From Bettongia penicillata ogilbyi (lineage: Eukaryota > Chordata > Mammalia > Diprotodontia > Potoroidae): a stretch of 64,000 nucleotides of DNA. Shown piece after piece: positions 10,990 to 22,689 of this stretch. Every line of letters starts with the position of its first letter. Position 1 is the stretch's first letter. The translations under genes were made by a program, and so were the position numbers. Below the pieces are notes generated by a model. It was given only the letters and a program-made list of their open reading frames with translations, ran no database searches and was not told the origin of the DNA. The stretch is taken from NCBI GenBank assembly GCA_023548195.1, contig JAJHZJ010000009.1, forward strand, positions 6,532,215 through 6,596,214, in the 5' to 3' direction.

Positions 10990-11560
10990 TCTACCCTAGT
11001 TCAGAATCTTATCACCTATTTCCTTGGAACATTCTAATATTTTCTTAATTATTTTCAGTGCCTATGCCAACCCATATTCTTTCCAATCCATATTCTGCAT
11101 AGTTAACCAATGTTATTTCCCTGAAACACAGATGTGACTGTTAGCACTGTTACTTAAAAACTTCAGTGGCTCCCTGCAGCCTCTGGAATAAAATGCCAAA
11201 TCCTTGACCTGATCTTTAAAGCCCTCTATAATCTAGCTCCTGCCTGTCATTAGAGTTGTATTTGACATCCCTGTAAGTTTCATTTTTATCAATCCCGCTA
11301 TACTCTGTCCTTCCATTGTGCCCTCTGGAACCTTTATTTATTAGTTACTAAACTGTCTTTCATACCAGGCCGGTGTCCTATCCCTATGAATTTCTTTGTA
11401 TGTACTTTGTATTTAATTTTCTTTGTATTTGTTTTTCTTCCTAATGGAAAGTAATCTTTTGAGGACAAAGTCTGTTTTGTTTTTGTCTTATTATTCTTCC
11501 ACCTCTAAGAATGACCAATAAGCTCTAGGTACTTACTAAATGCTTGCTGAATTTAATTTA
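10990..11560 (+). mobile_element. L2 LINE 3' portion
   Basis: L2 landmarks occur in order: 'cttcagtggctccctgcagc' (11161), 'gccctctataatctagctcc' (11221), the 'gaggacaaagtctgttttg' block (11461), and 'ctcta.gtacttactaaatgcttgctgaa' (11523). It is decayed. Confidence 0.65.
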
Positions 11561-11599
11561 TTTTATATAAATTTTATATAAAGGCTTATAAATATATCC

Positions 11600-11890
11600 C
11601 TTTATGATCTGCTGGTTCTCGTCCGAGTAGCCTGCATAGTAGTATTTGACTCATGCCTTTAAAGCATTGACTCCATGTCTAGAATGCCTGCTCTTTTTGC
11701 ATCTACTTTGTAAATTCCCTAGCTCAGGAAGCACCTTCTCTATAAAAGCCTTTTCTGATCTCATCAATAATTAGTGCTGTCCTTTTTATATTACCTCATA
11801 GTTTCCCATGTACGTGTTGTATCCTTCTTGTAAGCTCCTTGAAGGGAGAAACTATTTCATTTTTGTCTCATCTCTCCTTCCCAGGAAACA
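11600..11890 (+). mobile_element. Second L2 3' fragment
   Basis: The body blocks ('tctagaatgcctgctctttt', 'gcctttt.ctgatctcatc', 'gtaagctccttgaagggaga') repeat the L2 order just after another L2 end, so two insertions or a duplication are stacked here. Confidence 0.55.
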
Positions 11891-12062
11891 ATGTCTGACA
11901 TTTGGAGTCTGGTCTCTATTCAAATTTTGCCTCTTTTACTACCTACTTGTATGTCCTTGGGCAAATAAACAAATCTCTATGCGCTCTAGTTTCCTCATTT
12001 ATAAAATGAAGTTTGGACAAGATGACCTACAGGTCCTGGCTCCTTTCAATGTATGATTCTGT
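11890..12062 (+). repeat. MIR/CORE-type SINE
   Basis: Blocks 'tgtccttgggcaaataaac', 'agtttcctcatttataaaat' and 'acctacaggtcctggctcct' then 'tgtatgattctgtg' are in the order of a MIR/CORE SINE body. It interrupts L2 sequence. Confidence 0.6.
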
Positions 12063-12079
12063 GAATTGAATTGCAATGT

Positions 12080-12240
12080 GTACTCTTCTGATAGTTGACC
12101 TACTGGAATAGATAACAGGAATGATTCATTTTGTTTTTGTATCCTCAGTATCCATTACAGTGCCTTACATGTGGTTGCTGCCTAATGTTGATTGAATTGA
12201 ATTTTATGTCATTGACTCTCCTTTTTGACAACACCTCTTC
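12080..12240 (+). repeat. L2 3' tail fragment
   Basis: 'tgtatcctcagtatccatta', 'cagtgccttacatgtggttg' and 'ttgattgaattga' mark an L2 end. Confidence 0.45.
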
Positions 12241-12369
12241 CCTTGACTTTTGTGCTAATGTACTTTTGTAGTTTTTTCTTAGTTCTCTGATTAATTGTTC
12301 CTTCTCTTTCTTTATTGGCATTAAATTTCTGTCTTCTTTAGCAGTCTCATCTTCTCCCAAAGCTACACC

Positions 12370-12960
12370 CTATCTCTTTTATTTTGGGTAACTCAGGTCT
12401 TTATTTCAGGACCATACTTACTCAGTTCTCTTAATTTCAAGCCATCGTTTTCAAATACCTATCTCTCCAACTCTCTACTTTGCTGGTACTTCAAACTCAT
12501 AACCCAAAACTGAACTCATCATTTCCCTCTCTTCTATACTTTTTCCTATTCTGTATCTAGACTTCTTTTTGTCTTTCTGTTCCAAGATTTTCAGTGGCTC
12601 CTTTCTGCCTCTCAATAAAGTCCAAACTTCTTAGTCTGGCATTCAAGGCCTTCCATGAACTAGCTCTAACCTACTTTTCTAGCCTTATACTATTTCTTAT
12701 TGTACACCTTGAGTTCTCCTTGGTCTTAGGGAACCTTTAGCTTTAAGCCTGAAGACACCATTTTCCAGAATGCTTTGCCACCTCTCCTCCCCTCTTCCTC
12801 TTATTATTTGTCCTTCAAGGTCCAACTCAGATGAAGTCTTCTCTAGTTAATGGGCTAGGTATGTCTTTTTTTAAAAAAAATTTTTGTATGCCTCAGTACC
12901 TAGCACTTGCTGTGATGTGCTGAGTAAGTGTTTGGTGAATTAAAAGAAAGAAGTGGTAGA
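12370..12960 (+). mobile_element. L2 LINE 3' portion
   Basis: Landmarks are 'cccaaaactgaactcatcat' (12501), 'ttttcagtggctcctttctg' (12588), 'attcaaggccttccatgaac' (12641), 'tccttcaaggtccaactcag' (12810), and a final 'gcct.agtacctagcacttg'. The 'aactgaactcatcat' block matches 1960 in the first L2, so both come from the same family. Confidence 0.6.
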
Positions 12961-13734
12961 TTTTGGAGATATTAAAAATTTGGAAGTGAATGAATTTGGA
13001 CTCTTTTTCTCATATTTTCTCAGTAAGTTAAATTTTCATGGGAACCATGGCAAATATTTTGCTTTTCCATGTTCTCAACTGTACCATTGATTTTTTTGAA
13101 GTTTCTGTTTCTCTGCCTTAAGTCAGACTTCAAGCACTACTTAGGTATTTCTATTGCTAGTGTTTTAATATGTAATTTTCCTAGATTTGTTGGTCAGAAA
13201 TGATCTCCTTGTGATTACAACCCTGATCTAGTCTTCTGTCCTTTTATCTTCCCCTTGTCAATTCTTTATTAGTTCATTTTAGCTAAACAGAATTTCTTAT
13301 AGCCTTTTGTGATTCAGTAGTGGATCAGAATAAAGGAGCTGAAGATTGGGTTGTAGCAAGGGAAGTGAGGTGGATTAAGAGACTTGCTTGTACACACTGA
13401 GCTAGGAAGTGTCAGAAGCCAGTTGTCATTCCCAGATTTCTCTTGACTTAAGTCTAGAGCTCTTCCAATTTCCCTTCTTTCCTCTCTTTCTCTTCTTTCT
13501 TCCTCGAACCTCTTTTCATTGTTTTTGGAAAAACAAGAATGCAAACCCAAGAAACATCAATCAAGATGAACATTTCCATATGCAAAGAATAGGAAAATGA
13601 GGATTGCGTATTGTCATGAATCCTTATGTATAATTTGGTTTTTAAACAATATATTAAAACATAAAACAGTAGTTCTGAAATTATCCTGCTTGTCTGCATC
13701 TCTTTCTAAACTTATACTGATTTCTATATTTTTT

Positions 13735-14035
13735 ATATTGTTTCATTGATCCTCTTTTCTTGGGCATAGCTTTCTCTTTTCTGGTGGGAGGGGAGGAGAG
13801 TATCCCCACAATCCCCCACCTCTTGTAACATATATAGGCAAGCAAAAGAGTTATTACGTTGGCCTTCTCTCTTGTTCTTACCAGATTATTTTCACGTTCT
13901 GTTCTTTTTAAATTTTGAGTTCGATTCTCTACTTCCCAACACTTTCCTTGCACATTGAGAGGGCAAGCATAGGATATGCGTGTGAAATCATGCAAAACAT
14001 ATTTCCATATTAGATTGGCCTTTTCTTATAACAAT
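13735..14035 (-). repeat. L1-type 3' UTR fragment
   Basis: Near 13945-14030 the order 'gagagggcaagcataggata', 'gtgtgaaatcatgcaaaaca', 'tatttccatattagattggc' is the 3' UTR pattern shared by L1 copies at 48620 and in HAL1 at 3960. Confidence 0.5.
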
Positions 14036-14299
14036 GAAAAATAGTTAATGGAAATTGACACTGCTCAACTGTGTGACAGCCTCTGGCAGATTTATTCCAT
14101 TCTACACTTTCAGTCTTTCAGCTACCATGAAGAATTCAGTGGATATTATCACCTGTATTCTGAGACTGAAAATGAGTGCTAGATTTGAAAAAAATACTTT
14201 TTGCTCCTAAAGAGCTTACAGATTTAAAATAATACCCTTTTCTTTTTAGTTTTCCTTTTCGGGTAATTATGTATTGAAGCGAGAGCGAACGTGTGGAGT

Positions 14300-14410
14300 A
14301 GTGAATGGCCAGAGAGCTAGCTAGGCTCTGAGTCAGGAAGACTTGATTCAAGTTTCTGACACAAACGGTTGTGTGATCAGGGCAAGTTACTTAATCTTCC
14401 CGTGTTCCAG
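14300..14410 (+). repeat. CORE-SINE fragment
   Basis: 'gagtcaggaagacttgattc', 'aagtttctgacacaaacg', 'tgtgtgatcagggcaagtta' and 'cttaatct' match the middle of the SINE at 48065. Confidence 0.6.
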
Positions 14411-15279
14411 GCAATTCAAGACAAAGTGCCTGCCTTGGTAGAGGCAGTTCTTCACCAGGAACACCCTGCACTGTTGAAATTATAGGTCTGCCTAATTCAT
14501 CCCCGTTTTTGTCGTTCTCCCTCTATATTGAAGTATCTTAGAATTGTTGTTTGGAGGTCAAACACATATACACACAGTAGTTTTGGAAGGGAAATGAGTA
14601 CTTGGATAGATGTCTTTTATTGAAATACTGGTTTAAAAATGTTAAGCTATTATGTATAGTTAACTTCATAAGTTATGGATTCTGTTCAAGCTTCATAGAT
14701 GGTCAGATAAGTCGAGAATTCTTAAAGTAAAGGAGGGTGGTGTAAACCATAGCATTTTCAAATTGAAAATTGTTATTCTTCAAATGGAAGTTCACCATAT
14801 GGAACTTTACATCTTAGAAATAACATGAGGGAATAAAGATAGAGAAACGAATTAACATGGTATAAGCTGTTGTTGGAAACTATAATCTTTCTGCCTCACA
14901 TGGAAGATTTAAGGGAGAGAACGGTAGAAAAAATGCTTTAAAACTTTTTTTTTTTTAAAAACAGGGAATAGAGTAGAATGGAATGCATTTTTGAAGGAAT
15001 TGTTACTTTTCTCCCATTTTTTCTTTGAACTTAAATTGCTTCTGTTTGTGGGAGGTGGTGGACTTCATTAAAAAATACATTTCAGTTTGCCTTTGATCTC
15101 ATTTTTTGAATTTTTTCTTGGAGTTCTTAAGTTTAATTCTGATATTACAGCAGATATGACTTACTAGGAAACATAGATAACATTGTAAGTGAAATTGTAT
15201 GTTATTAAACAATTTTAATGCAATTTGACTTTTTTTTAAACGTGCTTTGATCCTCATATTTTTTAGTTAGAGAAGTATC

Positions 15280-15425
15280 CAGGTGCAGTAAAAAGAATAG
15301 TGGCATGGAGATCAAGAGACTTGGCTCTGCTGCTATCTGAGACTTAGATATCTCCGTAAAGTTATCAGTAAAATGAAGTCATTGGATTGGATCTCAGAGA
15401 ATTTCAAGCTATAACACTTTATGAT
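15280..15425 (+). repeat. MIR-type SINE fragment
   Basis: A decayed head ('aaaagaatagtggcatggag') is followed by a shortened body with 'tcagtaaaatgaagtcattg' and 'gatctcagagaatttcaagc'. Confidence 0.45.
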
Positions 15426-15669
15426 TATTTATAAATTGGTCCCTTTCTTCAGGGAGTTTTCAACTGTTTATTCTACAGTATTTTGTCAAATTCTGTAGAT
15501 TATTTTTTGGTGATCTCCTAATCACAATAGATTTATTGAATTACCTTTTAGCACCCTGAATGCCTTTCTAAAGGAGGTTTTGTGGGAGAGAGTATGTGTT
15601 GAGTAGTTCACAAAAGAAACTGTTATATACTTTTCCTTTTTTTTTATCCTGAGATGATTAAAGTTTTAT

Positions 15670-15800
15670 TATAGAATTTTAGATAGGGAAGAAGCCATGG
15701 ACATCATTTAGTCTGATTCTCTTTTTATATAGATTAGGAAACAGTAATGGGTGCAATAGTGGGTAATTGATGTCTCCAAGCTTATACTGTGAGCTACTGG
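15670..15800 (-). repeat. MIR-type SINE fragment
   Basis: The minus-strand order fits an old MIR piece ('tatagattaggaaacag' on the + strand is the inverted tail block). The match is weak. Confidence 0.35.
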
Positions 15801-15824
15801 CATTTTTACCCTCACAGCTGAGAT

Positions 15825-15915
15825 TATTTGTATGTACGCACACATATATGCATACATACATATACATACACATACAGAGAGGGGGAAGAGAGAGAGACAG
15901 ATAGACAGGCAGACA
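15825..15915 (+). repeat. Simple repeat, (CATA)n then (GA)n and (GACA)n
   Basis: Alternating 'catacatacatatacataca' changes to 'gagagagagacagatagaca'. It is low-complexity sequence with no gene. Confidence 0.85.
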
Positions 15916-16146
15916 CCACGAGAGAGAACTCCTTAAGTATAATGTTCTTAAACATTATAGTGAAAGCAGATCAAAAACTTCTGGTTCATGTCTAGTGATC
16001 CAGTTCTTCAGCATAGTATTCTCAAACTTTCCAAACTGACTTCTGTTCTTTTTTACCCTTCTTATAATATATAAAAATGATAAAAGTAAATATTAGAGAT
16101 TTTTATAAGTGTTCAAATATTTGATCAATATTTTCTCATTTTGCAG

Positions 16147-16297
16147 GTCAGTATGGAAACCCATTAAATAAACACATTAGACATTATGAAGGATTATCTT
16201 ATGATGTGGATTCATTACACCAAAAACACCAGCGTGCCAAAAGAGCAATCTCACATGAAGACCAGTTTTTACGCCTAGATTTCCATGCTCATGGAAG
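16147..16297 (+). CDS. ADAM10: ADAM10 exon 2 (prodomain start)
   Basis: ADAM10 is a type I membrane metalloprotease that sheds ectodomains such as Notch, APP and cadherins. This 151-bp exon encodes the first residues after the signal peptide, beginning '[16 protein letters not shown]' and ending 'LDFHAHG' plus a split Arg codon. By human numbering this is residues 19 to 69. The acceptor is tttgcag and the donor is aag|gtgagt. The exon enters in phase 1 and leaves in phase 2, which joins exactly to exon 3. 'RAKR' at 16233-16244 is the upstream proprotein-convertase site reported to be needed for maturation. Differences from the human protein as I recall it are conservative (N to D, V to I) apart from a Y to H. 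No cysteine is present. The exon is undamaged, and its function as part of the intramolecular inhibitor and folding chaperone is inferred from the family. Confidence 0.97.
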
Positions 16298-16949
16298 GTG
16301 AGTGATTTTTCAAAAATAAATTTTTATCAGTTAAATTTATGCTGTATTCTTCCCATTTTCGGAGAGCTACATCATATAACTAAAACTTTTTTAAAAAGCG
16401 TTAGAAGAGGAAAAATAAATCACCCAAACTGGACATTACATTGAAAAAAATCTGAAAAGAAATGCATTTTTCCACCTTTGGAGCCACTCTTTTGTAGAGG
16501 AGCTGAACTGAGGGAAAATATTTTCTTTTTTCTTCTTTGGGGCTGTGCTTGTCTTATTTGTAATTTTTCATCACATCTTTTTATGATTTGTTTCATTTGA
16601 AGTTTATTTTTATATAACCAAAATGTAAAAGCCAAATTTTGTCCCTTGATTTTTTTTTCTATAGAAGACATGGTTAATGTTTGACAATTTGACTGATAGC
16701 ATCTTTTAAGGTTTGCCTCTTTAGTAAATGGGTTGTCTAAGTCATATTAGTGAGGACATAATAAAATTTTAAAATATCTGAAGTTAAATATGTGTATTTA
16801 TGACTTAACAGTATCAAAGAATTTACTATTTAAATGAATTACTTTTGGTATCTTTTAATGCCTTTTTATAGTTATATTTATATTTTCATTTATATGTCTG
16901 TGCTTATATCTATATATTGCCTTATATGTATATAAGGTAATTGGTGCTT

Positions 16950-17160
16950 AAATAGAATGCTATGAATGCAAAAATCAGAAGATATCACTTCTAGTGCCAC
17001 TTCTCTGACACTTCTAGTAATATGTCCTTGGCAAGTTATTCAATTCCTTTTTTTACAGATGAGGAACTTGAATTTTCTTTTTTTAAGTAGATGAGGAAGT
17101 TGAGCACCATCAGCATTACATTTCCGACTACCTCAGAGCTAGAATTTTATGAGACTGAAT
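16950..17160 (+). repeat. MIR-type SINE
   Basis: 'ctagtgccacttctctgaca', 'atatgtccttggcaagttat', 'tcaattcc' and 'acagatgaggaacttg' follow MIR order. Confidence 0.5.
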
Positions 17161-17224
17161 TTGTCCATTATTCTTGTGCCCACTTCAGGATTAAGTTTTG
17201 AGTCATTATGGAGTTCTTTCGTCT

Positions 17225-17545
17225 CATTTGGTCTCCTCCCTCAAGCCAGTCATTTGCGAAGGAATGTCTCTTCTTTCTTTGAAATGTTCATCCCTTTCCA
17301 TTAACTAGATTACCTGTAGGATTCAGACCCTATCACCTCAAACCTAAATTATTTCACTATCATCCTAATGTTCTTTGCCTTTAGTCTTGTCTCCATCAAC
17401 TGTTTTGTATGCCACTTTTGGATTAATCTCTATTAAAAAACCATCTTCATGATTTCATTACCCCGTTGAAAATATTTCTGTTACTCTCCATGTTCCAGAT
17501 TCTTAGCATGACCCTTTCTCTGTATTTTGATCTTACTTGACCATT
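17225..17545 (+). mobile_element. L2 LINE fragment
   Basis: The segment resembles the internal part of the L2 3' half ('tggtctcctccctcaagcca', 'accccgttgaaaatatttct', 'gttactctccatgttcc'). It is heavily decayed. Confidence 0.4.
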
Positions 17546-17549
17546 CTTT

Positions 17550-18525
17550 ATTTCTGTTAAATAAAAATCTTTTATTGATTTGTATTTTTTTTATGTCATT
17601 GTCACTTCCTATCCTTTTCCCACCCTACAAAGAACCCTCTTTTGCCACAAAGGAGCATAGATTAAATCGGCAGATACATTGACCATTTGAAAACATTCTG
17701 CATCAGGGTGCGACACTTCTTTATCTAGTGCAGGAATGTTTCTTTCATCAGCAATAGTTCTGTCAAATTTATAATTGTTATCTCAGCATTCTGAATTCTT
17801 ATTTGTTTAGTGCTGATTTCTTTAATATCGTTTCTGCTTTAATGCAAGTAATTGTTCCCAAGTTTTTCTGAAGTCCTTATTTGTGATGCAGTAATCTTTC
17901 ATTATATTTAGATGACCAGAATTCCTTGATTTGTTGGATATTCTCTGTTTCCACTTTTTTGCTATCACAAAAATTTACGCTTTTCATATTTTGATACATA
18001 TAAAGCTTTTCTTTCCTCTTTAAAAAATAAATTTCATTGATCTTTTTTTGCTTTTGCATCATTTATGGAAATTCTTTTTTTTTTGTTTTGTTGTATTTTC
18101 CATTATAACAGAGAAAAAATAACCCAGCTGAAACATATATCACATCTTCCTATTATTTTAATTAGTTTATGCTGTGATCTTTTAAATCTAGTTTTCATAT
18201 CCATTTGTAGTTTATTTTGGCATATTATGTTTAGTGCTGGTCTAAGTCTAATTTCTGGAAAACTACTTTAAAACTTTCCTTGTAGTTCTTGTAAAATTAG
18301 CTTTCTTCTAGCCCTCCCATTCCTCCTTCTGTTGCCTCAAGTAGTTTGGAGTCTTGAATTTTTTGAATATGAGGCTACTGTGTTCTATTGCCTTTGGGTG
18401 CTATTTATCTCGTCTGTTTACTGATCTACTTCAATGTTTTAAAGGGGATGCCATATAATTTTTATGATTATTGCTTTATGTAATTTTGAGATCTGGTCAT
18501 ACCTGGGTCTCTGAGAAACACAGGG
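17550..18525 (-). mobile_element. Old L1, 3' end and ORF2 part
   Basis: An A-rich tail on the minus strand (17555-17590) leads into L1 C-terminal ORF2-like sequence: 'taatctttcattatatttag', 'ctgtttccacttttttgcta' and 'tcacaaaaatttacgctttt' parallel the 51600-51700 blocks of the full-length copy. 18130-18500 continues with inner ORF2-like sequence ('taatttttatgattattgct', 'ttatgtaattttgagatctg'). No open frame remains. Confidence 0.55.
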
Positions 18526-18775
18526 GAGGCAGGCAGCCAAGTGGTGCAAAGGATAGAGTATTGGACCTGGAGTGAGGAAAAGCTGAGTCCAAATCTAGGC
18601 TCAGATACTTATTAACAGTGGGCAAGTTATTTAACCTGTCCCAGTTTCCTCATCTTTGAAATGGGCATACTAATAGCATTTACCTTCCAGAGCTATTGAG
18701 GATAAAATGAGATAATATATATGTAATACTTTGCAAAACTTAAAGAGCTACATAAATGGTAGATATTATTAAAAC
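18526..18775 (+). repeat. CORE-SINE, near complete
   Basis: The head 'aggcagccaagtggtgcaaa' and 'ggatagagtattggacctgg' leads to 'ggcaagttatttaacctg', 'agtttcctcatctttgaaat', 'ttgaggataaaatgagataa' and 'ctacataaatggtagatatt'. This is a tRNA-derived SINE of the marsupial MAR1/WSINE type as I recall it. It splits an older L1. Confidence 0.75.
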
Positions 18776-18779
18776 ATTT

Positions 18780-19140
18780 TTGTTCTTTTATTTACCTTGA
18801 GACTGTTTATCTTTTTATTCTTTCAAATGAATTTTTGGTTGTTTTCTGCAGTTTTATTTAATAATCCGTTGGTAGTTTTCAAGAAATCTGTAAATCAGTT
18901 TTGGTAATATTTTTGTTATATTGACATAACACAGCCATGAACATTGACTATCTCACTAATTATATATTTTCCTTTATTTATATTTAGTGTATTTTTATTA
19001 AATTTTAAAATTTGTATTAAATGCATGTGTCTTGACATGTGAATATCCATTTATTTGGGGTAGAGGTATGTTTTCTTATAGTTGTTATTTATTTTAATAT
19101 GTGTTCTATTGTTTTCTTCTTTGACCCTTTCTTACATTGT
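18780..19140 (-). mobile_element. Old L1 ORF2 fragment (continuation)
   Basis: 'tctttcaaatgaatttttgg' and 'ttatattgacataacacagc', then 'catgaacattgactatctc', parallel the ORF2 blocks at 52740-52890 of the full-length L1. It continues the copy before the SINE. Confidence 0.5.
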
Positions 19141-19199
19141 CATGATATTATTCAGCTTCAATTTCCATATGTATATTCTGTTCATATTTTCTTTTTTAT

Positions 19200-19640
19200 T
19201 GCAAGCTTATTGTACTTTCTCTACAAAATGCCAAGCATAGTGCTAGGTGTTGGGAATACAAACAAAATGAATTAAATAATCCCCACATATAAAAGTTTAT
19301 TCAAAATAAAAATACAAATAAATGTCTTTTGGATGGGAAAATATTAGTAGTAACTGGAGACATCTATAGGTGGTGCTTTGCTGTATTGTGAAAGAAGACA
19401 AGATTTCTTTGAGGTGGAAGTGAGTAGGAGCTGTGTGCCAGGCATGAGGGGACAGCTGGAAGGCACACTGTTTGGAGATGGAGTATCACGTATGAGGAAA
19501 AAGTCAGTGTTGCTGAGTCAGAATGTATAGGAGGAGGAAGTGTGTCCAGTGAGGCTAGAAAGGTAGGTTTGGGCCAGGTTATAAAGGGTTTTAAAAGCTA
19601 AACTTTGAAAGTTGGCAGGCTGATTTGTTTGTGGCCAATA
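19200..19640 (+). repeat. Purine-rich interspersed repeat, copy B
   Basis: 'tgccaagcatagtgctaggt' starts the copy. 'ccaggcatgaggggacagct' and 'gggccaggttataaagggtt' follow in family order. Confidence 0.55.
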
Positions 19641-19684
19641 ATAACATTTCTGTTTCTGTATATATTCATATTAGTATAGCTTAG

Positions 19685-19860
19685 ATATCAGAAAAGAAAT
19701 TTCATTTGTGCCTGACTCAGATTCTGGGAGTTAATAGTTTGTGTGAGCATAGGTATATCATTTAGTTCCTCTGAGCTTAACTTTTCTCAGTTTTTAAATG
19801 AGGGTTGGATTTAATGATAACTCACATTCCTTTCAGCTTGAGATCCTGTGATTGTGACTG
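19685..19860 (+). repeat. MIR-type SINE
   Basis: 'ttagttcctctgagcttaac', then 'tttttaaatgagggttggat' and 'tcagcttgagatcctgtgat', follow MIR order. Confidence 0.5.
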
Positions 19861-20299
19861 GGCAGAGAACTCAGGGAAGCTCTCTTTTCCTTCTCCTTAC
19901 ATTGGGAGAAGAGCTACTATCGAATGTTGATCCACTTTCCTGAACTTTATAGCCTGGACTGGACTCAACTTTTATGAGACTGAAACTTATAATCTTTAAT
20001 ATCAATCTTACCACTTTAAATAGAAAATTAAGCAGAATGTATGTACAGACACCCTTCACTTCCCATTTTTGTCCATGCTTATCTATACATCCTATGTGCT
20101 CAATTAAAAAAAATACTGTTATGTACAGTAAGTTGGCCTAGTTGTTCCCAGATATTCTGTTTCCTTTTGCATACTTCAGATATGTTTTGGATTAATTTGC
20201 CTTTTGTGACCTAAACTGAGCAACTAACCACTATTTATGACACTTTTCTGTGGGAAAATGTATTTTGAATTCTAAACAATTGATTTACAAATGAATTTT

Positions 20300-20840
20300 G
20301 TAATATGACTCATTTTTAAGTGCAGGATATCCTGTGTAAGACACAATCCCTACCCTCCAGGCAGTGTTGAGCAGCAGCAACAAAACGATTATTATGAAAA
20401 TAGTAACTAGTGAACAGCTAGATGCTGCCATGTTGTAAAGTCCTTTGGAGAAGGAGTTAATTAGAAAACTGTACCCAAAGAAGGTAGGAGTTTGAACTGG
20501 TTATTGAAGGAAGCTAGGATTTATGTATACTGATAAATGAGGAAAATTTAAGAAAGGGGAACAGAATAAACAAAAATCCAAGGAAGAAATTAATAGTAGC
20601 ATCTTTGGAAATATTAGGAATATTAAGACGATCTGTCTTAGTAGATTTGTAGAATTAGAATGAGTATGGATTATGAAGGCAATTAACTCAGGAGTTTGAT
20701 ATGGTAAGGAGTAGGCACAGGGTATTTGAAGGGTATGGTGAGAAATAAAGCTGATGGGTTAGGTTGGAGCCATATCATAGAAGGTTTTACATACCAGATT
20801 GAGAAATAGAGACTGGGAAAGCTAATCAGTTAAGGGAAAG
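20300..20840 (+). repeat. Purine-rich interspersed repeat, copy C
   Basis: 'acacaatccctaccctccag' and 'aggagtttgaactggttatt' then 'ggaagctaggattt', with 'ggagccatatcatagaaggt' later, follow the same family order. It is decayed. Confidence 0.45.
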
Positions 20841-20960
20841 GATATAGCACTTCTTCCGCTTAAGTTCTGTGTGACTTATGGGGCAAATTATTTCTCTGAG
20901 CCTCAATTTCCTTATCTATAAAATGAGAAAGTTGATTTAAGACTTGAGAGGGAAGGACTA
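20840..20960 (+). repeat. MIR-type SINE fragment
   Basis: 'ctgtgtgacttatggggcaa', 'attatttctctgagcctcaa' and 'tttccttatctataaaatga' are the MIR/CORE middle. Confidence 0.6.
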
Positions 20961-21409
20961 GAGAAAGAGATTTGAAACTCATCTGTATAAAGGGGATCAC
21001 TGAAGCCATGATATTGGATAAAATTACCTGAGGAACAGAATCTTGGGTGGGGAATGGCAGCTTCGAGGGCATGAAAGTGAATGAGAGGAGTAGGATGATG
21101 GAATGCTGATTGCAGCTGAGAGTTCAGGGATGAATGAAAAAGGCCGCGGAATTTGTGAGCTCTTTGTCTCCCTTTGCCTAGGATAGCTTTAGTAGAGTGG
21201 GTGGAGTGAAGATGATGTTTCAAGATGAGCACAATAATATGGTAGGGAAATTTTTTTTTTTAACCAGATTATGGAGACTCAATCATGGTTATAATAAAAG
21301 AGAATCAGTCAGCAGAGAGATAGAAGATACAAGAGAGGGCAGAATTGATGAAGAAAGTTCCTAGAGGAAGATGTGGGTAGAATTGGAATTGAGCGCATAA
21401 ATAGTATTG

Positions 21410-22150
21410 CTAATAATCAGTAAACATTTGTTATGTGCCAGACCCTGTGCTAATCGACTAGGGAAAATGCCCTTAATAGCTTACAGTCTTACAGGATACC
21501 AACACTCAAAAGAAAGCTGCAAAGTGGGAGAGGAAGAATGTGGGGGAGATACCAGAGTGCAGTGACAGTGCAGAGAAGTCAAAGAATTTCACAGGGAATT
21601 CAGCTGGATAGGAAATGAGGTGATGGCTCTCCTGTCTCCCTTCCTTAATTGGAGGTTGAACCATTCATAACTTTGCCCTTCAGTAAGAGGTGCGTAAGGT
21701 TCTAATGAAGTGTGAGTACCACTCTTAGAAATAAGGAAAAAAAATTCTTCAGAGACAGGATATAAAGAGAAAGAGGTGTTTAAACACTGGGAGAAATATT
21801 GAGATGAAGAGGAAGAAAAGAGTAGGAGCTCACATGGGCAGGGCATCTATATAAATAAGAAATAGTATGTATTGTTGAATTGCAGAGTGAGAAGGTGGCT
21901 TTGAAGGAAGACCTGAGGAGTGGAGATGGTTTGAATTAATTACTTTGGAGAATATAATAGGGGTGAACTAGAGGTAATAAAGATTTCCCAGTAGCTGTGA
22001 GGATAATGATAATATGTAGTGGTTCAGAGTGGTGCTATGACTTTCTAAAAGAGAAGGCAGATATTAGGGTTCTGGTGTTTGGCAAGGTGCAGGTGAATGA
22101 ACAAGAGGAAAAGAAAATTTAGGAATGCTTAAGGGTACTAGAATGCTGTT
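21410..22150 (+). repeat. Purine-rich interspersed repeat, copy D
   Basis: It starts 'agtaaacatttgttatgtgc' and 'cagaccctgtgctaatcg', then runs into long GA-rich sequence. The second half (21600-22150) is only loosely similar to the family and may be different. Confidence 0.4.
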
Positions 22151-22424
22151 GAGATTGAACTTTATTAAGGCAAATGAAGTAAAAAACAAGTCTTAATCAT
22201 ACTAAAGAACAGGTTAGGTGATTGTGTTCAAGAAAATTCCAGTGTTCATGGACTTGGGCTTGGAATGGTTTCTAGTGATACAATTCAAAGTATATAGGAA
22301 AAACTTTTTGAAGACAAGTTATTTTTCTGAATGGAAACACATTTATGAAGTGCTCACTATGTGCTAAGCATTTGAGACACAAACAAAAAAAAGCAAAAGT
22401 CTCTTGGGAGGCATCTAGTGCTTG

Positions 22425-22560
22425 TTTTCTATTTAACCTAGGATAGATTACAGCTGCTTAGAGCATTGGTTTATTCATTTGTAATATGAAGGAGTTGAAC
22501 TTGATGGCCTCTGAGGTCCCTTTTAGCTTTAGATCTATGATCCTATGTCCTTATGATCTT
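22425..22560 (+). repeat. MIR-type SINE fragment
   Basis: 'tatgaaggagttgaacttga', 'tggcctctgaggtccctttt' and 'agctttagatctatgatcct' match the MIR 3' half. Confidence 0.6.
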
Positions 22561-22689
22561 GTCCCCAAAGGAGTGTTTCACTGCAGGACTTTGAAATAGG
22601 AAACAGTAACTGGAGAAGAGTTTTATATACTTCTCAAGTTTTATATGCTTTCGTGGATAACAGATGTTACTTCCCTACTCAAGAAGACC

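Larger units (their letters stand above)
1..16146 (+). other. ADAM10: ADAM10 intron 1 (3' part)
   Basis: This stretch precedes the first coding exon in the window and ends in a good acceptor (pyrimidine-rich tract, then tttgcag). The signal-peptide exon of ADAM10 is not in it, so the intron is longer than 16 kb. It is filled with repeats, listed separately. I recognise nothing in 331-1500, 3291-3629, 6483-7420, 7581-7740, 8343-8610, 12961-13735, 14411-15280 and 15916-16146 beyond AT-rich unique-looking sequence. Confidence 0.85.
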
